From positions 45,847,527 through 45,911,526 of the forward strand of contig OZ020514.1 of the NCBI GenBank assembly GCA_963971425.1: 64,000 nucleotides of DNA, given 5' to 3'. The notes under the pieces were generated by a model. It did not search any database. It was not told the DNA's origin and saw nothing but the letters and a program-made list of their open reading frames with translations. Source of the DNA: Bryoerythrophyllum caledonicum (taxonomy: Eukaryota > Streptophyta > Bryopsida > Pottiales > Pottiaceae). The position numbers and the translations under genes were made by a program. Shown here piece by piece: positions 1-9,250 of this stretch (positions within the stretch are counted from its first letter, which is position 1; every line of letters starts with the position of its first letter).

Positions 1-11
1 TTTTCTGATAG

Positions 12-176
12 GAAGAAACGGTGGCCAAGGGCCAAGTGGCGTTGAAGTCCACGATGCGGAAGCTGAACCAGAGCTTGAATCAACGAGGCATTAGCCCGCT
101 TTACCTTGCAATCGGGTTTACACTCGTGTGCTTCTTCTTTGTATATTTGTACACCAAATTTTTCAGAAGGCACTAG
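12..176 (+). CDS. last exon of a tail-anchored membrane protein gene (partial)
   Basis: Positions 1-11 end in AG and look like an intron acceptor. From 12 an open frame of 54 codons runs to TAG at 174-176. The peptide begins EETVAKGQVALKS and has a basic, amphipathic stretch followed by a single hydrophobic segment of about 20 residues (residues 30-50, YLAIGFTLVCFFFVYLY) and a short basic tail, KFFRRH. This is the layout of a C-terminally anchored protein such as a SNARE or another ER/Golgi tail-anchored protein. I cannot name the family; a Sec20/USE1-like SNARE is one possibility. The gene starts outside the window, so length and upstream domains are unknown. The frame is undamaged, so this may be a live host gene. 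Confidence 0.6.
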   Translation, partial: EETVAKGQVALKSTMRKLNQSLNQRGISPLYLAIGFTLVCFFFVYLYTKFFRRH

Positions 177-1627
177 ACGTTTTCATTCACTTGTATAGTA
201 CAGTTCTTTTCTTTGACCTGTATGCAGTGTTTTCTTTAGTGGGTGATGCTAGAAACATGCAGAGAACATTAATGATGTACGCACTTCAGAAATCTATCTC
301 TTAAGTACATTGGGTCACATATTCGTTCTTCAGAAATATCATCCGATTTTTTATCGACATTATTGTCCACAGGTTTGATCGTGAACGATAATGTTCAATA
401 TTAAACCTAGAGAAAATATATTTAATGAAATATTCTCAACTATTTGTTCCCATGCCTAACGTTCTAGAGCTGGTTCGGTTCACCCTCTCATTAAGGAATC
501 TGATTTTGGAATGGTTCTTAAATTTTTGTTGGAATCATTTGAACCAAATCAGAAGAGATAAAGCCTTAAGGATGGGAGGCCCAGAGGCCCATATGTGGTC
601 ATTTTTGAATAATTTCCAAATTAGATCCGCCAGTCCATTGCAGCCTAAGCGCAAGTTGAGACTTGCTTGGATATGTGTGCTTCCAATGAATGTGGTGAGA
701 ATGTGCGTTGGAGTCTAGTAGGCAAACTACACTAATTACATCAATTTTGTGGATTTGGGATGAAATGTATCTTTTGGTGTTTTATACTATTTATTACACT
801 CATATATTTTCCGAGGCTTGATGATCTCGTAGGCTTTAACCCTTATTTGTGTAAGGTGCCATTGGTGGCCACAATATTCTACATGTATGGTGTTGTGTTT
901 GAATATGATAAAGGTGTAAATATAGAGATGACCTTCATGTGATTTCCGTCCATGGTCGCTTCAAGCCTAATCAATACAATATTGAAAGAATCTTTATTCT
1001 TTAAAATGGAGTGGTATCAAATGTCCATGTATCAATAGCTTTACATGTGAAGTAAAACTCTTATGCATAAATTTACTATAAATTTTGATATATTGTCTTT
1101 TTGATTGTATATAAAGATGATTAAAACCTTTGATTTATTGCAAAGAAGGATGGAAGTTCTAAATGTGATGAAAGAGAATAGCAATTACAAAATAATGAAG
1201 AATCTTCTCTCACAAAATTTTAATTAGTTTATGACAAAAAACATTTTTCTAGTGTAAATAATGTTATAGAATATATGGTAATATATTTGGAGGTATTTAT
1301 TGTATTCCATTGTATTTGTGTTTGATGTATTTAGCATGATATTCATGTGTTTTCTAAAAAATTTATAAATCCAAACCATGATTTGATTTTGCAAAGTTTG
1401 TGTGTAATGTGTATGTGTATTGCATATCAAGTGTGGATCTAATCCATGCTCGAGAGACTCTTCATCACTTTAGTGCTAGATAAGTTATAAAAGTTTTTTT
1501 TAATAGGGCAAAAATAGATATTTTCATTTTTCATTTCATTAAAAAAAAAATTGAAAATTAAATTCCTTTCGTATTTGAAAGCTGTTTAAATTTATTTTTT
1601 TGCTTAATCATATCGTCATGCATTGTA
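177..1627. other. 3' flank, no gene recognised
   Basis: AT-rich DNA after the stop of the first gene. It should hold that gene's 3' UTR; several TATA/AATAAA-like stretches are present but I cannot fix the polyadenylation site. The open frames at 425-718 and 760-942 have no recognisable domains and look like chance frames. Confidence 0.5.
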
Positions 1628-1850
1628 TCTACCTATATAATAGGCGATAGTCTATCTGTCCGCCGCTCCAACAGACCAAGAAGACCATCACCGCACAACA
1701 GACCTAGAGGACTATCACCAAGGACAACATCCTGCGCAACCATGAGACCAACGAGTCTGAGAAGAAGATCAACCGATCGTCCAGGGCCACGAGATGGGTG
1801 AGACATGCGAGCTGCGCCTGGAAGCGGCGCCATCCGGGCCGCCAAGAAGG

Positions 1851-1958
1851 GCGCCGCCTCCCATCATGCCCGCCATGATCACGCCGTCGGGCCTCGTGGA
1901 CCTGAGCACCCTCATGCTCTGCAACCGCATCATCTTCGTGGACTCGCCATTTATACAA
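1851..1958 (+). pseudogene. ClpR-like chloroplast protease subunit, exon fragment
   Basis: The frame reads APPPIMPAMITPSG, then LVDLSTLMLCNRIIFVDSPF. This resembles the start of the mature domain of plant ClpR/ClpP proteins (pattern PPxMPAVMTPGGxxDLSxxLLRNRIIFxGxP). These proteins form the stromal Clp protease core; ClpR subunits are the non-catalytic ones. Only this one exon's worth is present: the following sequence loses similarity at once, and no serine-containing catalytic region is visible. The GC-rich composition contrasts with the AT-rich surroundings, as expected of transferred coding DNA. It lies inside the Helitron, in the same direction as the other captured pieces. An in-frame ATG at 1794 exists, but I see no reason to think it is used. 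Confidence 0.6.
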
Positions 1959-2296
1959 GTTCGAGGGTTTTGGTGTGAAACTGCGAGTCGGAGTTTGGAG
2001 GAAATTTGGGATGGAGGATAGAGTTTTTTTCTTTCTTGAGCAGAGGTTTCTGAAAATGGATTTGGAATTATTTTAGTGTGTGATAGTGGAGGTTTTTGGA
2101 AACGAGAGAGTTGAGAGTGGAGTGGTTGAAGCGGAGAAACTATCTGAGAAGGAGCAGATGTCATGCAAATGTGAATTTCTAGTTTGAGAGCGACTTTTGG
2201 AAAGTCTGAACTTATTGTAATGTGTGGTATTGCAGGTGTGCTGCTTGAATTTCTTCCTCGGAGTAGGTAGTTGCTTAACTTGGAAGTTAATGTGAG

Positions 2297-2635
2297 ATGA
2301 GCATCGAGCCTTTTCGGAGGTTTGTGAAGTTAGTGGCAAGGGCCTTCTATAATGAAGAGATACTGCCAAAGGACCAAACCGGAGCAAGTCTGACAAGTCC
2401 GATAACAAGGGAATTGTTGTCGTCATTCTGGACGATCTCACCAGGTCGACCTTACACCGTAAGGTTTTGTAGCTTGCATTCGTTTCTTTGTTGTGATTTG
2501 CTTACTTTTGGATTTATCTCGGTTAGGCGACAATGGGTGAAGGAAGAGGATTTGGCGAAAGTCTTGCGGCTTCACTCCAAGCAGCTCAGGCGCACGCTGC
2601 GAGTTTTAGAATGTTGTCGTTGCAGGTACTACAAT
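2297..2635 (+). pseudogene. TFIIE alpha subunit (TFIIE large subunit) 5' exons, captured fragment
   Basis: Exon 1 starts at ATG 2297 (MSIEPFRRFVKLVARAFYNE), matching the winged-helix N terminus of plant TFIIE-alpha. After a one-base slip near 2380 the other frame gives SDNKGIVVVILDDLTR. It ends at a GT donor after 2444. The acceptor AG at 2525-2526 joins in phase to RQWVKEEDLAKVLRLHSKQL and RRTLRVLE, exactly the conserved LTRRQWVxEEDLAK core. TFIIE-alpha recruits and regulates TFIIH at RNA polymerase II promoters. The slip, the loss of similarity after about 2611 and the lack of the zinc-ribbon half show this is a broken partial copy. The retained intron shows it was copied from genomic DNA rather than mRNA. 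Confidence 0.8.
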
Positions 2636-3112
2636 TTGGTTGTGCCATTGACAGGGTCGGTGATTGTCGCGGCGGAGTATTTTCATTGGTTGAGTATGAA
2701 GCTCTTCAAGCATGTTTGAGGTTAAGTGGTGAACGGAACATCATGTACTGTTAGAGCTGTGATCTGTAGGTGACGTGGTGATCCCTGAGTGTGGTTAAGT
2801 TTATGTTGGTTTCCTAGGGTTTGGCATCTAGGATCATCTAGATAGTTATTTCGACATAATTGTGCCGAATCCGACCCTTGGATACGGTATGTCTTTTTTG
2901 TTGCTTTTTTAAAATCCAGGGTCTTGGTGTCGAGGTGATTGAGTTGGTGACGAGCGAGGAGCTACGGTAGGCGTGCATGAAGCAGCAGCTGTTGAACGTG
3001 TACCGAAGGTGTGTGCAATGTCTGAATTCTGCACCACATGGATGTAGAGGGTGCGATTGGTGGGGTAGTTCAACTGAGGTTGTGGAATTCTTCACGGCAA
3101 GGTCTCGCTTAA

Positions 3113-3918
3113 CCCCTAAAGGACCAAAGTCCCCTTCGGGGACATTTTGAGTTTGGGTAAGGTACCACGTTCTCAATTCTAGGCATTATTTTCTGAGATT
3201 TTTTATTGAATGGACAACTTTTGATTAGCTTTGCGTAGACACAAATTTTGTAGAATTCCAACTTACAGTTCAAAAGTTACAATTTATTTTCACTTACATA
3301 TACAAATAGTGTAGCAGTTTAGTGTGACATCACAAATACTGTCACCAAACTTTAATAACTTCCAAATTCAATAGAAAGTCGAGTTTTTGTCCATTTAAAA
3401 GAAAGAAAATGTCCTTTTGGAAAGGAGATTGAGATCTTTGCATCTAATGTACGGATTTGTAAATTTCAAATATTTGAGATGGATATGATATATGAAAAAT
3501 ATAAAGTGTATTGTTGATTCTCGGCACATAGTTGCATTGCAGAATTTTTTAGGACATCTTCTACACCTCTTCTACTTCTAAAATTTGGTGCACATGTGCC
3601 TAACATGATCCTTTTCAAGTTGACACAATAAATTTGCGGCCCGTAGTGCAAAAAGTTGCCATAGAAGGTGGTCGAATTTTGTTGAAGGTGTATAGTATGA
3701 CCTGAAAAAGAGATTATGTCGCACTTCAAAGGCTAATATCTTTCAATCCGTGCAATCAAACTTACCAAAGTTTTTACTACACAGTCTCATACAAGTCTAG
3801 TACAACATCCTACGGTTAAATTTTCAAAAAAATGATTTCATATCATCTTGTGTTGAATGTGCTGAAAATGGCAGTTTTGGAGTGTTTTTGAGGAAAAATT
3901 GCCTTGGTCCTTTAGGGG
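3113..3918. mobile_element. TTAA-flanked MITE with 15-bp TIRs (piggyBac-like ends)
   Basis: CCCCTAAAGGACCAA at 3113-3127 is repeated as its exact reverse complement at 3904-3918. TTAA flanks both sides (3109-3112 and 3919-3922). The 806-bp interior is AT-rich with no credible transposase; the longest frames are under 90 codons. TTAA duplications and TIRs starting CCC are typical of the piggyBac superfamily, of which this would be a non-autonomous derivative. It is inserted in the Helitron, so it is the younger of the two. Confidence 0.72.
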
Positions 3919-4347
3919 TTAAAGTATGTCCCCAAGTTGTGTGTTGAGTTTTAGGGTTTAGAGCTATAGTCGAGCTATTTGGAAAGTCATCCGATGTTTG
4001 AACCAGATATTTTGATGTTTTTTTTCTTCATTTTGAGTTGAATTAAACTAAGCTCGAAATAGTTCTGATCTGTATAAAATCAACTCAAAGGAGGGAAAGG
4101 CCGGGAAAATTCATTCAATCTCTTTCTGCATTTTCAAACAAAGATGGATTAAATTGCTTTGAGTTGAGTTTAGAGACCACCAAGCTCTAATGTTTCCTTA
4201 ATTGGAAGTCTCTTCTATTGATCTAATAATTTTATTAGAGTGAGGAAAGAGTATTCAACTTTAACATGCCTAAAGTTCATGACTAGCAATGTGTCCGGAG
4301 CTAAAACTAAGCTTTAGAGTTTAGGGCTCATGTCTACGGTTGCCAAT

Positions 4348-4435
4348 AAAACATGTCTCACAATCCATGAAAACATGTCTCAAAGTCCATGAAAACATGT
4401 ATCAAAGTCCATGAAAACATGTCTCAAAGCTCATG
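4348..4435 (+). repeat. 22-bp tandem repeat, four copies
   Basis: Four head-to-tail units beginning AAAACATGT at 4348, 4370, 4392 and 4414, with one to three mismatches between units. It lies inside the Helitron in a non-coding stretch. No function is suggested. Confidence 0.85.
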
Positions 4436-4574
4436 ATCGGTGAGGGGTCGGAACGACGGGTACTGTTACTTTTAGGGGTTGAATTCTTGCATTTGATTGG
4501 AAACCAGTGAAATTAGATCATGCGCGATTCATTTTGCTAGGGAGGGCTGCTGCAAGCGCGAGGCGGGACACACA

Positions 4575-4718
4575 ATGTGGAGCCGGTTCGAGAAGCTGAA
4601 GGACAACATTACGTGGATTGCCACCAAAGTCTTGGACAGCCAAGACGAGGATCTCGATGCGCTCCAGGAGTACCACAATGGCGCGCCGGACGATGCTGAA
4701 GATGCGTCGCCCCGTGAG
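4575..4718 (+). pseudogene. golgin-candidate-like first exon, captured fragment
   Basis: ATG at 4575 opens a 48-codon exon, MWSRFEKLKDNITWIATKVL then DSQDEDLDALQEYHNG. It ends in GAG directly before a GT donor at 4719-4720. The start resembles the N terminus of plant golgin candidates (pattern MWSSIENLKxNLNxIAxDVxD), which are coiled-coil Golgi tethering proteins. The rest of such a protein, several hundred residues of coiled coil, is absent. The exon sits in the Helitron in the same orientation as the TFIIE and ClpR pieces. Identification rests on this short N-terminal match only. Confidence 0.5.
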
Positions 4719-4833
4719 GTAGCTCACTTGGATAATCCTCAATTTTTAGGGACGGATTGCTTCTTCTGACCTAACATGTAGTGATTAGGGTTTTGATCTT
4801 ATTATTGTAGAATTTCATACTTACCGCGGTCAA

Positions 4834-5850
4834 TTGTTGATGTTACGTTTGAGAGCAAGAAAATGTTATGTTGAAGCAAACTTAAGCTCAAAAGTGGACG
4901 TGCAGTTTCCATATAGCTCAGTCTTTGGTTTGTGGAAGTTTTCAAAACCTATCCTAGAGCAAATATTCTATCACGTGACCAAGAGTTGTGTGGTGCCCAA
5001 GGTCCTCGAGCCAGATATCATTGCTTGCCCGCGCAAGGTGGTTCCCGCCTTGCCCACCCCCCCCCCACTCTACCCCCAAGACCGCACCCAAAACCTGGAA
5101 CGATACGGGTACCGATCGGGAGTCTTCTATGAACCGGAGCTCTCAGAAGCTCATTCTCATCACTACCGCAATCGAGCCTCAGGTGGTGAAGAAGGGCGGA
5201 GAGAATCATGTTGGTGCAGGTGCTGGGACGCAATGACAAGGAGATCATCAAGGGCAGAGTGCAAGTCTCGGAAGAGGTGTGCAGGTTTTTGCTCATTTCC
5301 TTTTTGGTGGCTTTTTTCACGTTTTCGGTTCAATCATAGCTCATGTGTTTGGTTCAAGCGGTGACCCGTATTGTTTTCCAGCTTCATCAGGTATGGCACT
5401 TTTACACATCCGCATTCATATAGTGATAAATCTCATGCTAATCTTCGTTTCCATTCAACAAAATGTCCTGATCAGCAAAACTTGGAAGCTCCTTATTCCC
5501 ATAGGTTTGAAACCAATCTACGGTACTGAATACTCCGGGACTACGGTGTCTGAGGTGTTCAGTTTGCAGTGGAGACAAAACCATCTATTCAAAGAAAAAG
5601 ATCGAAGAAATATTTGTGAAGGTCTAGGTGTTTTGAAGCATGAAGTATGGACAAGCTTTGACGCTAGAATTGGTTTCTTGAAGGTGTTTGAATGGTTTGT
5701 TGAACGATTCTATAGGGTTGCTGAAGAGGTGGGCCAAGAGTATGTTGAGATTCAAAACCTCACCGAATTTTATGATGATTACAAGTAGTGTAATATGTGC
5801 CTTCATGTTCCTCAAATAGACTTCATCAACAACAGACACTTATTTTAAAC
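4834..5850 (+). other. unassigned open segments within the Helitron
   Basis: Several overlapping frames (for example 4834-5364 and 5279-5788) lack a domain I recognise. A GC-rich patch at 5010-5270, with a run of ten C around 5060, has the feel of further captured exon DNA. The stretch 5590-5788 reads FLKVFEWFVERFYRVAEE with few stops. I cannot assign a source gene. From 5850 to about 6370 I see nothing. Confidence 0.3.
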
Positions 5851-6380
5851 TCTCAATGAAAATGCCCAAAGCGTGTCGTAAATACAGCCCATGTCTCTTG
5901 GTTGAAACTCATTATGGGTTGGCCGTGTGATAGATTATACCAAGATTACCTCACTTTGACTTCGTTGCATATCTACCATTTCCGAAAGTTACCTAAGAAG
6001 TTGAATGGCACTACAGGGTTGCTTTCGCCTCCATGCTGTAATGCAACTGTAAAAATCTACTAGATTTGAAGGGCCAACCCATGGTCGATTCCAGAGGCAA
6101 ACTTTCCATGGTTGCCACGGACGTATTAAGTAGGCCTCTCCTTCTCCATTATATCGTTTCATCTATCTCTTCATTTTGGCATGCATTTATTTTGTGTCTC
6201 ATCTAAAGTGTCAGAAGTGCAAGTGAGACGCTTACCAATCTATCATATCTTTCACTGTCAGGTTCCATAACCCATGGTAATGTGCCCCAACTCCTGAAGA
6301 TTTAATGCTAACAAGAGAGAGACTGGATTTTGTGGCGATGGTGTCAAGGGAGCAGATTGTTTCCGAGGCCGTACCAACAA

Positions 6381-6407
6381 GGTTTAGGGTTTAGGGTTTA
6401 GGGTTTA
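6381..6407 (+). repeat. short interstitial telomere-like repeat
   Basis: Three to four TTTAGGG units in a row near the 3' end of the Helitron. TTTAGGG is the plant-type telomere repeat. The array is too short to mark a chromosome end. Confidence 0.8.
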
Positions 6408-6699
6408 TGATTTTGTGAAGGGTTTTCTCCTCCTATATTAGGTAGTACCCTAATGACTCTTGATTTTGACCTCTTGATGTGAAGGGTTTTCTCCTCTTAT
6501 ATTATGCAAGTGATACTTATGTGCACAAAGGGTTGATCAAAATGCAAATGTAAAGCAAAAGTACTTTATTTTTTTAAGTGGTTTTAAACTAGGGTAACGT
6601 TTACATGTACTCCAAAAATATGAGTACTTCTCCATTTTGATTCAATTCGAGCTTATAGGTTTTAAAATACAAAACATACAAACGTAAATTTAACACACC

Positions 6700-6741
6700 A
6701 CCCTCCGCTCTTCCCGTCGGGACGATGGGTACCAACCCTAG
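6700..6741 (+). other. Helitron 3' terminal hairpins and CTAG end
   Basis: CCCGTCGGG (stem CCCG/CGGG) and GGGT-ACCA-ACCC lie just before CTAG at 6738-6741, and the next base is T. This is the replication-termination signature of a Helitron 3' end. Confidence 0.65.
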
Positions 6742-6900
6742 TCTACCTATATAAAATGTCCGCGGCTCCCGTTTACATGACCTTTGGATTTGCCATTTGA
6801 ATCAAATGTACCCTTTGAATTAAATGTGAACTCTGAAAGAATCCTCCAAATGTGCCGCTTGGAGGATTCCTTTATAGTGCCCTTTTATTCAAATTTGGCT
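6742..6900 (+). mobile_element. 5' terminus of a second Helitron
   Basis: The sequence from 6742, TCTACCTATATAAAATGTCC then GCGGCTCCCG, matches the 5' end of the Helitron at 1628 (TCTACCTATATAA ... GTCCGCCGCTCC). The base before it is the final G of the first element, but the A expected before a Helitron start is found at 1627. This fits insertion of the first Helitron between that A and this TC. I could not find the 3' end, so only the first part is annotated. Confidence 0.55.
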
Positions 6901-7640
6901 TATCAAGTTTTAAAATTGTACTATGTATCAAAAATAGAAAAATAAAACCATAATTTCCACCATATTGAAACTACACAATATACTATCTTGGGTGCATAAA
7001 ATAAATGATAGTTATCTAAAGACAATAACACGTATATGAAATAAATAATGGGTATTTAAAGTGACTAATAGGTATATTTAGTACATAATGCGTATATGAT
7101 GGGTAAATTTGATTTTTGCATTTACATACATTTATTTAACTTGGGATTGCCCCGGCGAGTTGATTGCAATGGGAGATGTATTAATAACGTCATAATAGTC
7201 TATTTTAGTAATTCAATTGATTTACCAATAATTAAGAATATTTGTAAACTCATCCGTTAGAGTTATATACTCAAGTTAGTAGTTTTATCGCTTTTTTATT
7301 TTTACGTATATACTCAAGTTAGAAGTAGTTTTAGCTGCATTCTAATAGGAAGGAGAAGCCATATTGTTCCAAGAATCTAAACCGCCTTTTCGCTCTTTGA
7401 GTTGAGAATAGAGCTATTTGGGGCTATTTAAAACCTTGAAGGACATTTTGTTCCTTACGGAATTTGAGCCATTTTGGGTGGGTTCCTATGATGTCAATTT
7501 TGATCACAAAATTTTGAAGTTTAGTATTAAGATGTGCCATAGTATCATCTTTATGAGAATATAATTTCTTCTCACATTGGACTTTAGTGAACAAAATATG
7601 GATAAATGAGTCAAGATATGGGGTTCCAAATTGAGTTAGG
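6900..7640. other. AT-rich, no gene seen
   Basis: No frame with a recognisable product. It may be the body of the second Helitron, but nothing proves it. Confidence 0.5.
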
Positions 7641-9250
7641 TTTTAAGAACTTTCTACTTCGTTATTATAATTAATCACCTCTATGGATACAAATGTAGTT
7701 TTAAAAAGGTATTCTATGTGATAGGGTTGAAGGTCCGGAGGAACAAGTCTATCCTCTTGTTCCTCAACTTCAGAAGACATTGCTACATCAAAAGAGGTGG
7801 AACTAACCCTTTCACTCTGAATTTCCCTGTTTAATTCTTTGGGCTGTTTAACAACATGAGATTGAAGTATAAAGTTTTTTCTTCTCTTTATCCTTATACT
7901 TCTATCTATTTTTAGGAGTGGCAAAAACCAATTTTTCAGTGGTGAAGGATGATTTGGATAAATTTTCTAGAGGAGTAGGAGGATAATTAGGCAAGGTTTT
8001 ATACTTCTTCTCATATCTAGAAAGTTTTAAATCTCTTGCAAATCTTAACTATTGATTTATAGATGAAGGTGTTATCTCGGTACTAAAGGTAGGATTATTA
8101 ACTACTATGACTATTTGTGCGTCTTTCTTATCCACTTGAAATTTTTAACGTCTTGCTCTTTCTACTTTCTGATTTTTTATGGTATCCTTACCTTCTCCCA
8201 ACAATAAGGACTTTTTTTTAAACAAAGCTATAGAGTTTCTTCTGATAATTCCATGACCATAATATCCTCTTGAGCATTTCTAGAATACCCAAATAAAGAT
8301 AATAATTCTTCCATCAAGTCGACCTATTCCATGTACTTTCTATTCCAATTAAATTATTTATATAGTCTCAAATTTTTTCTAATGATTGAATGTTATAAGG
8401 TAAGATGTTCCTATAATAATTCATCTTTCTTTTTAAGCTTATTAATACTTAGGATCTAGGACACTTAGAGTGATGCCTCATTGCTTGCTCTATGTAGGTG
8501 ATTAGTGGTGAAGCTATAGTAAAAGGTTATATCTTAGAAATTGTTAATGATGTTTCTATAAGCAATTCTCTAGAGTACTTAAACTTAATTTAAAGATGAA
8601 TTATAACAAGATTCCTCAGATGAAAATATCTATTTGCTTCTCTGATTTTTTCTATTTTCTTTCTTAAGAGGTTAAATAATTTTAATTCATTGTATTTAAT
8701 TTTTGAATAAACCATTAACAATCTTTCTAATCTAGCTCTTAATTTCTTAAGAGTTTCACTCAAAGGGGTCATTTTTAAATGCATAATGTGTCTAAATCAA
8801 TTTCATCAAAGTCCTTTGAATCTTTTAAGAAGAATTTAGGTTCATAGATATTGCTTTGAATATATCTTTGATTATATTTAATGACAAAGGTTTGTCGTAC
8901 AAACCTATATCCGTTCCATGATCCTATTTCCATTGATACTATTGGTTGAGTTTGAAATCTTAACCTACCACATTGAATAAATAAAAATTGCAGTTGATAT
9001 TTTAAATATAAAATATCTTTTCTAACGATTATCTCATTATAATCCTTTCGATTATTCCAAACCTTAGTTTGGATAATCTGTTTTATATAAGTAAGTAATG
9101 ACTCAAACTTTTCTTTGAAGAGTTTGTCAATATGAGGATGGGACTATAATAGACAATTTTGTATATTCAATACAAAGCCTCAAATAAATATGGGCTTTCA
9201 AAGAAATTGCTTAAATTTCTTTCATTGATCTTCCATGGGAATGTTGTCAT
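7640..9250 (-). other. degraded coding-like region, possible endogenous-virus fossil, family unassigned
   Basis: The minus strand holds several lysine- and isoleucine-rich open pieces. Among them is a 93-codon frame (7643-7924) containing RVSSTSFDVAMSS, then a coiled-coil-like piece at 8590-8784 (LKKLRARLERLLMVYSKIKY), then a further open piece around 8800-9110. The order and style faintly recall pararetrovirus polyproteins (Caulimoviridae-like), but no diagnostic reverse transcriptase, protease or zinc knuckle is visible. It is clearly broken and probably old. The family call is a guess. Confidence 0.25.

Larger units (their letters stand above)
1628..6741 (+). mobile_element. Helitron with captured gene fragments
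   Basis: The left end is A|TCTACCTATATAA (TC at 1628-1629, preceded by A at 1627). The right end is CTAG at 6738-6741 followed by T, preceded by hairpin-forming CCCGTCGGG and GGGTACCAACCC. 5' TC, 3' hairpin plus CTRR, and insertion between A and T without target duplication are the hallmarks of Helitrons. A second terminus starting TCTACCTATATAA and sharing GTCCGC..GCTCC lies at 6742, which supports these as true family ends. No Rep/helicase gene is visible, so the element is non-autonomous. It carries ClpR-like, TFIIE-alpha and golgin-like exon fragments, all on the + strand, and a later TTAA-type MITE insertion (3113-3918). Length is about 5.1 kb, or 4.3 kb without the MITE. Confidence 0.72.

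Noticed and set aside
5038-5075. Run of C at about 5060 as a possible assembly joint.
   Set aside because: A single homopolymer run in a GC-rich patch is not enough evidence of a mis-join.
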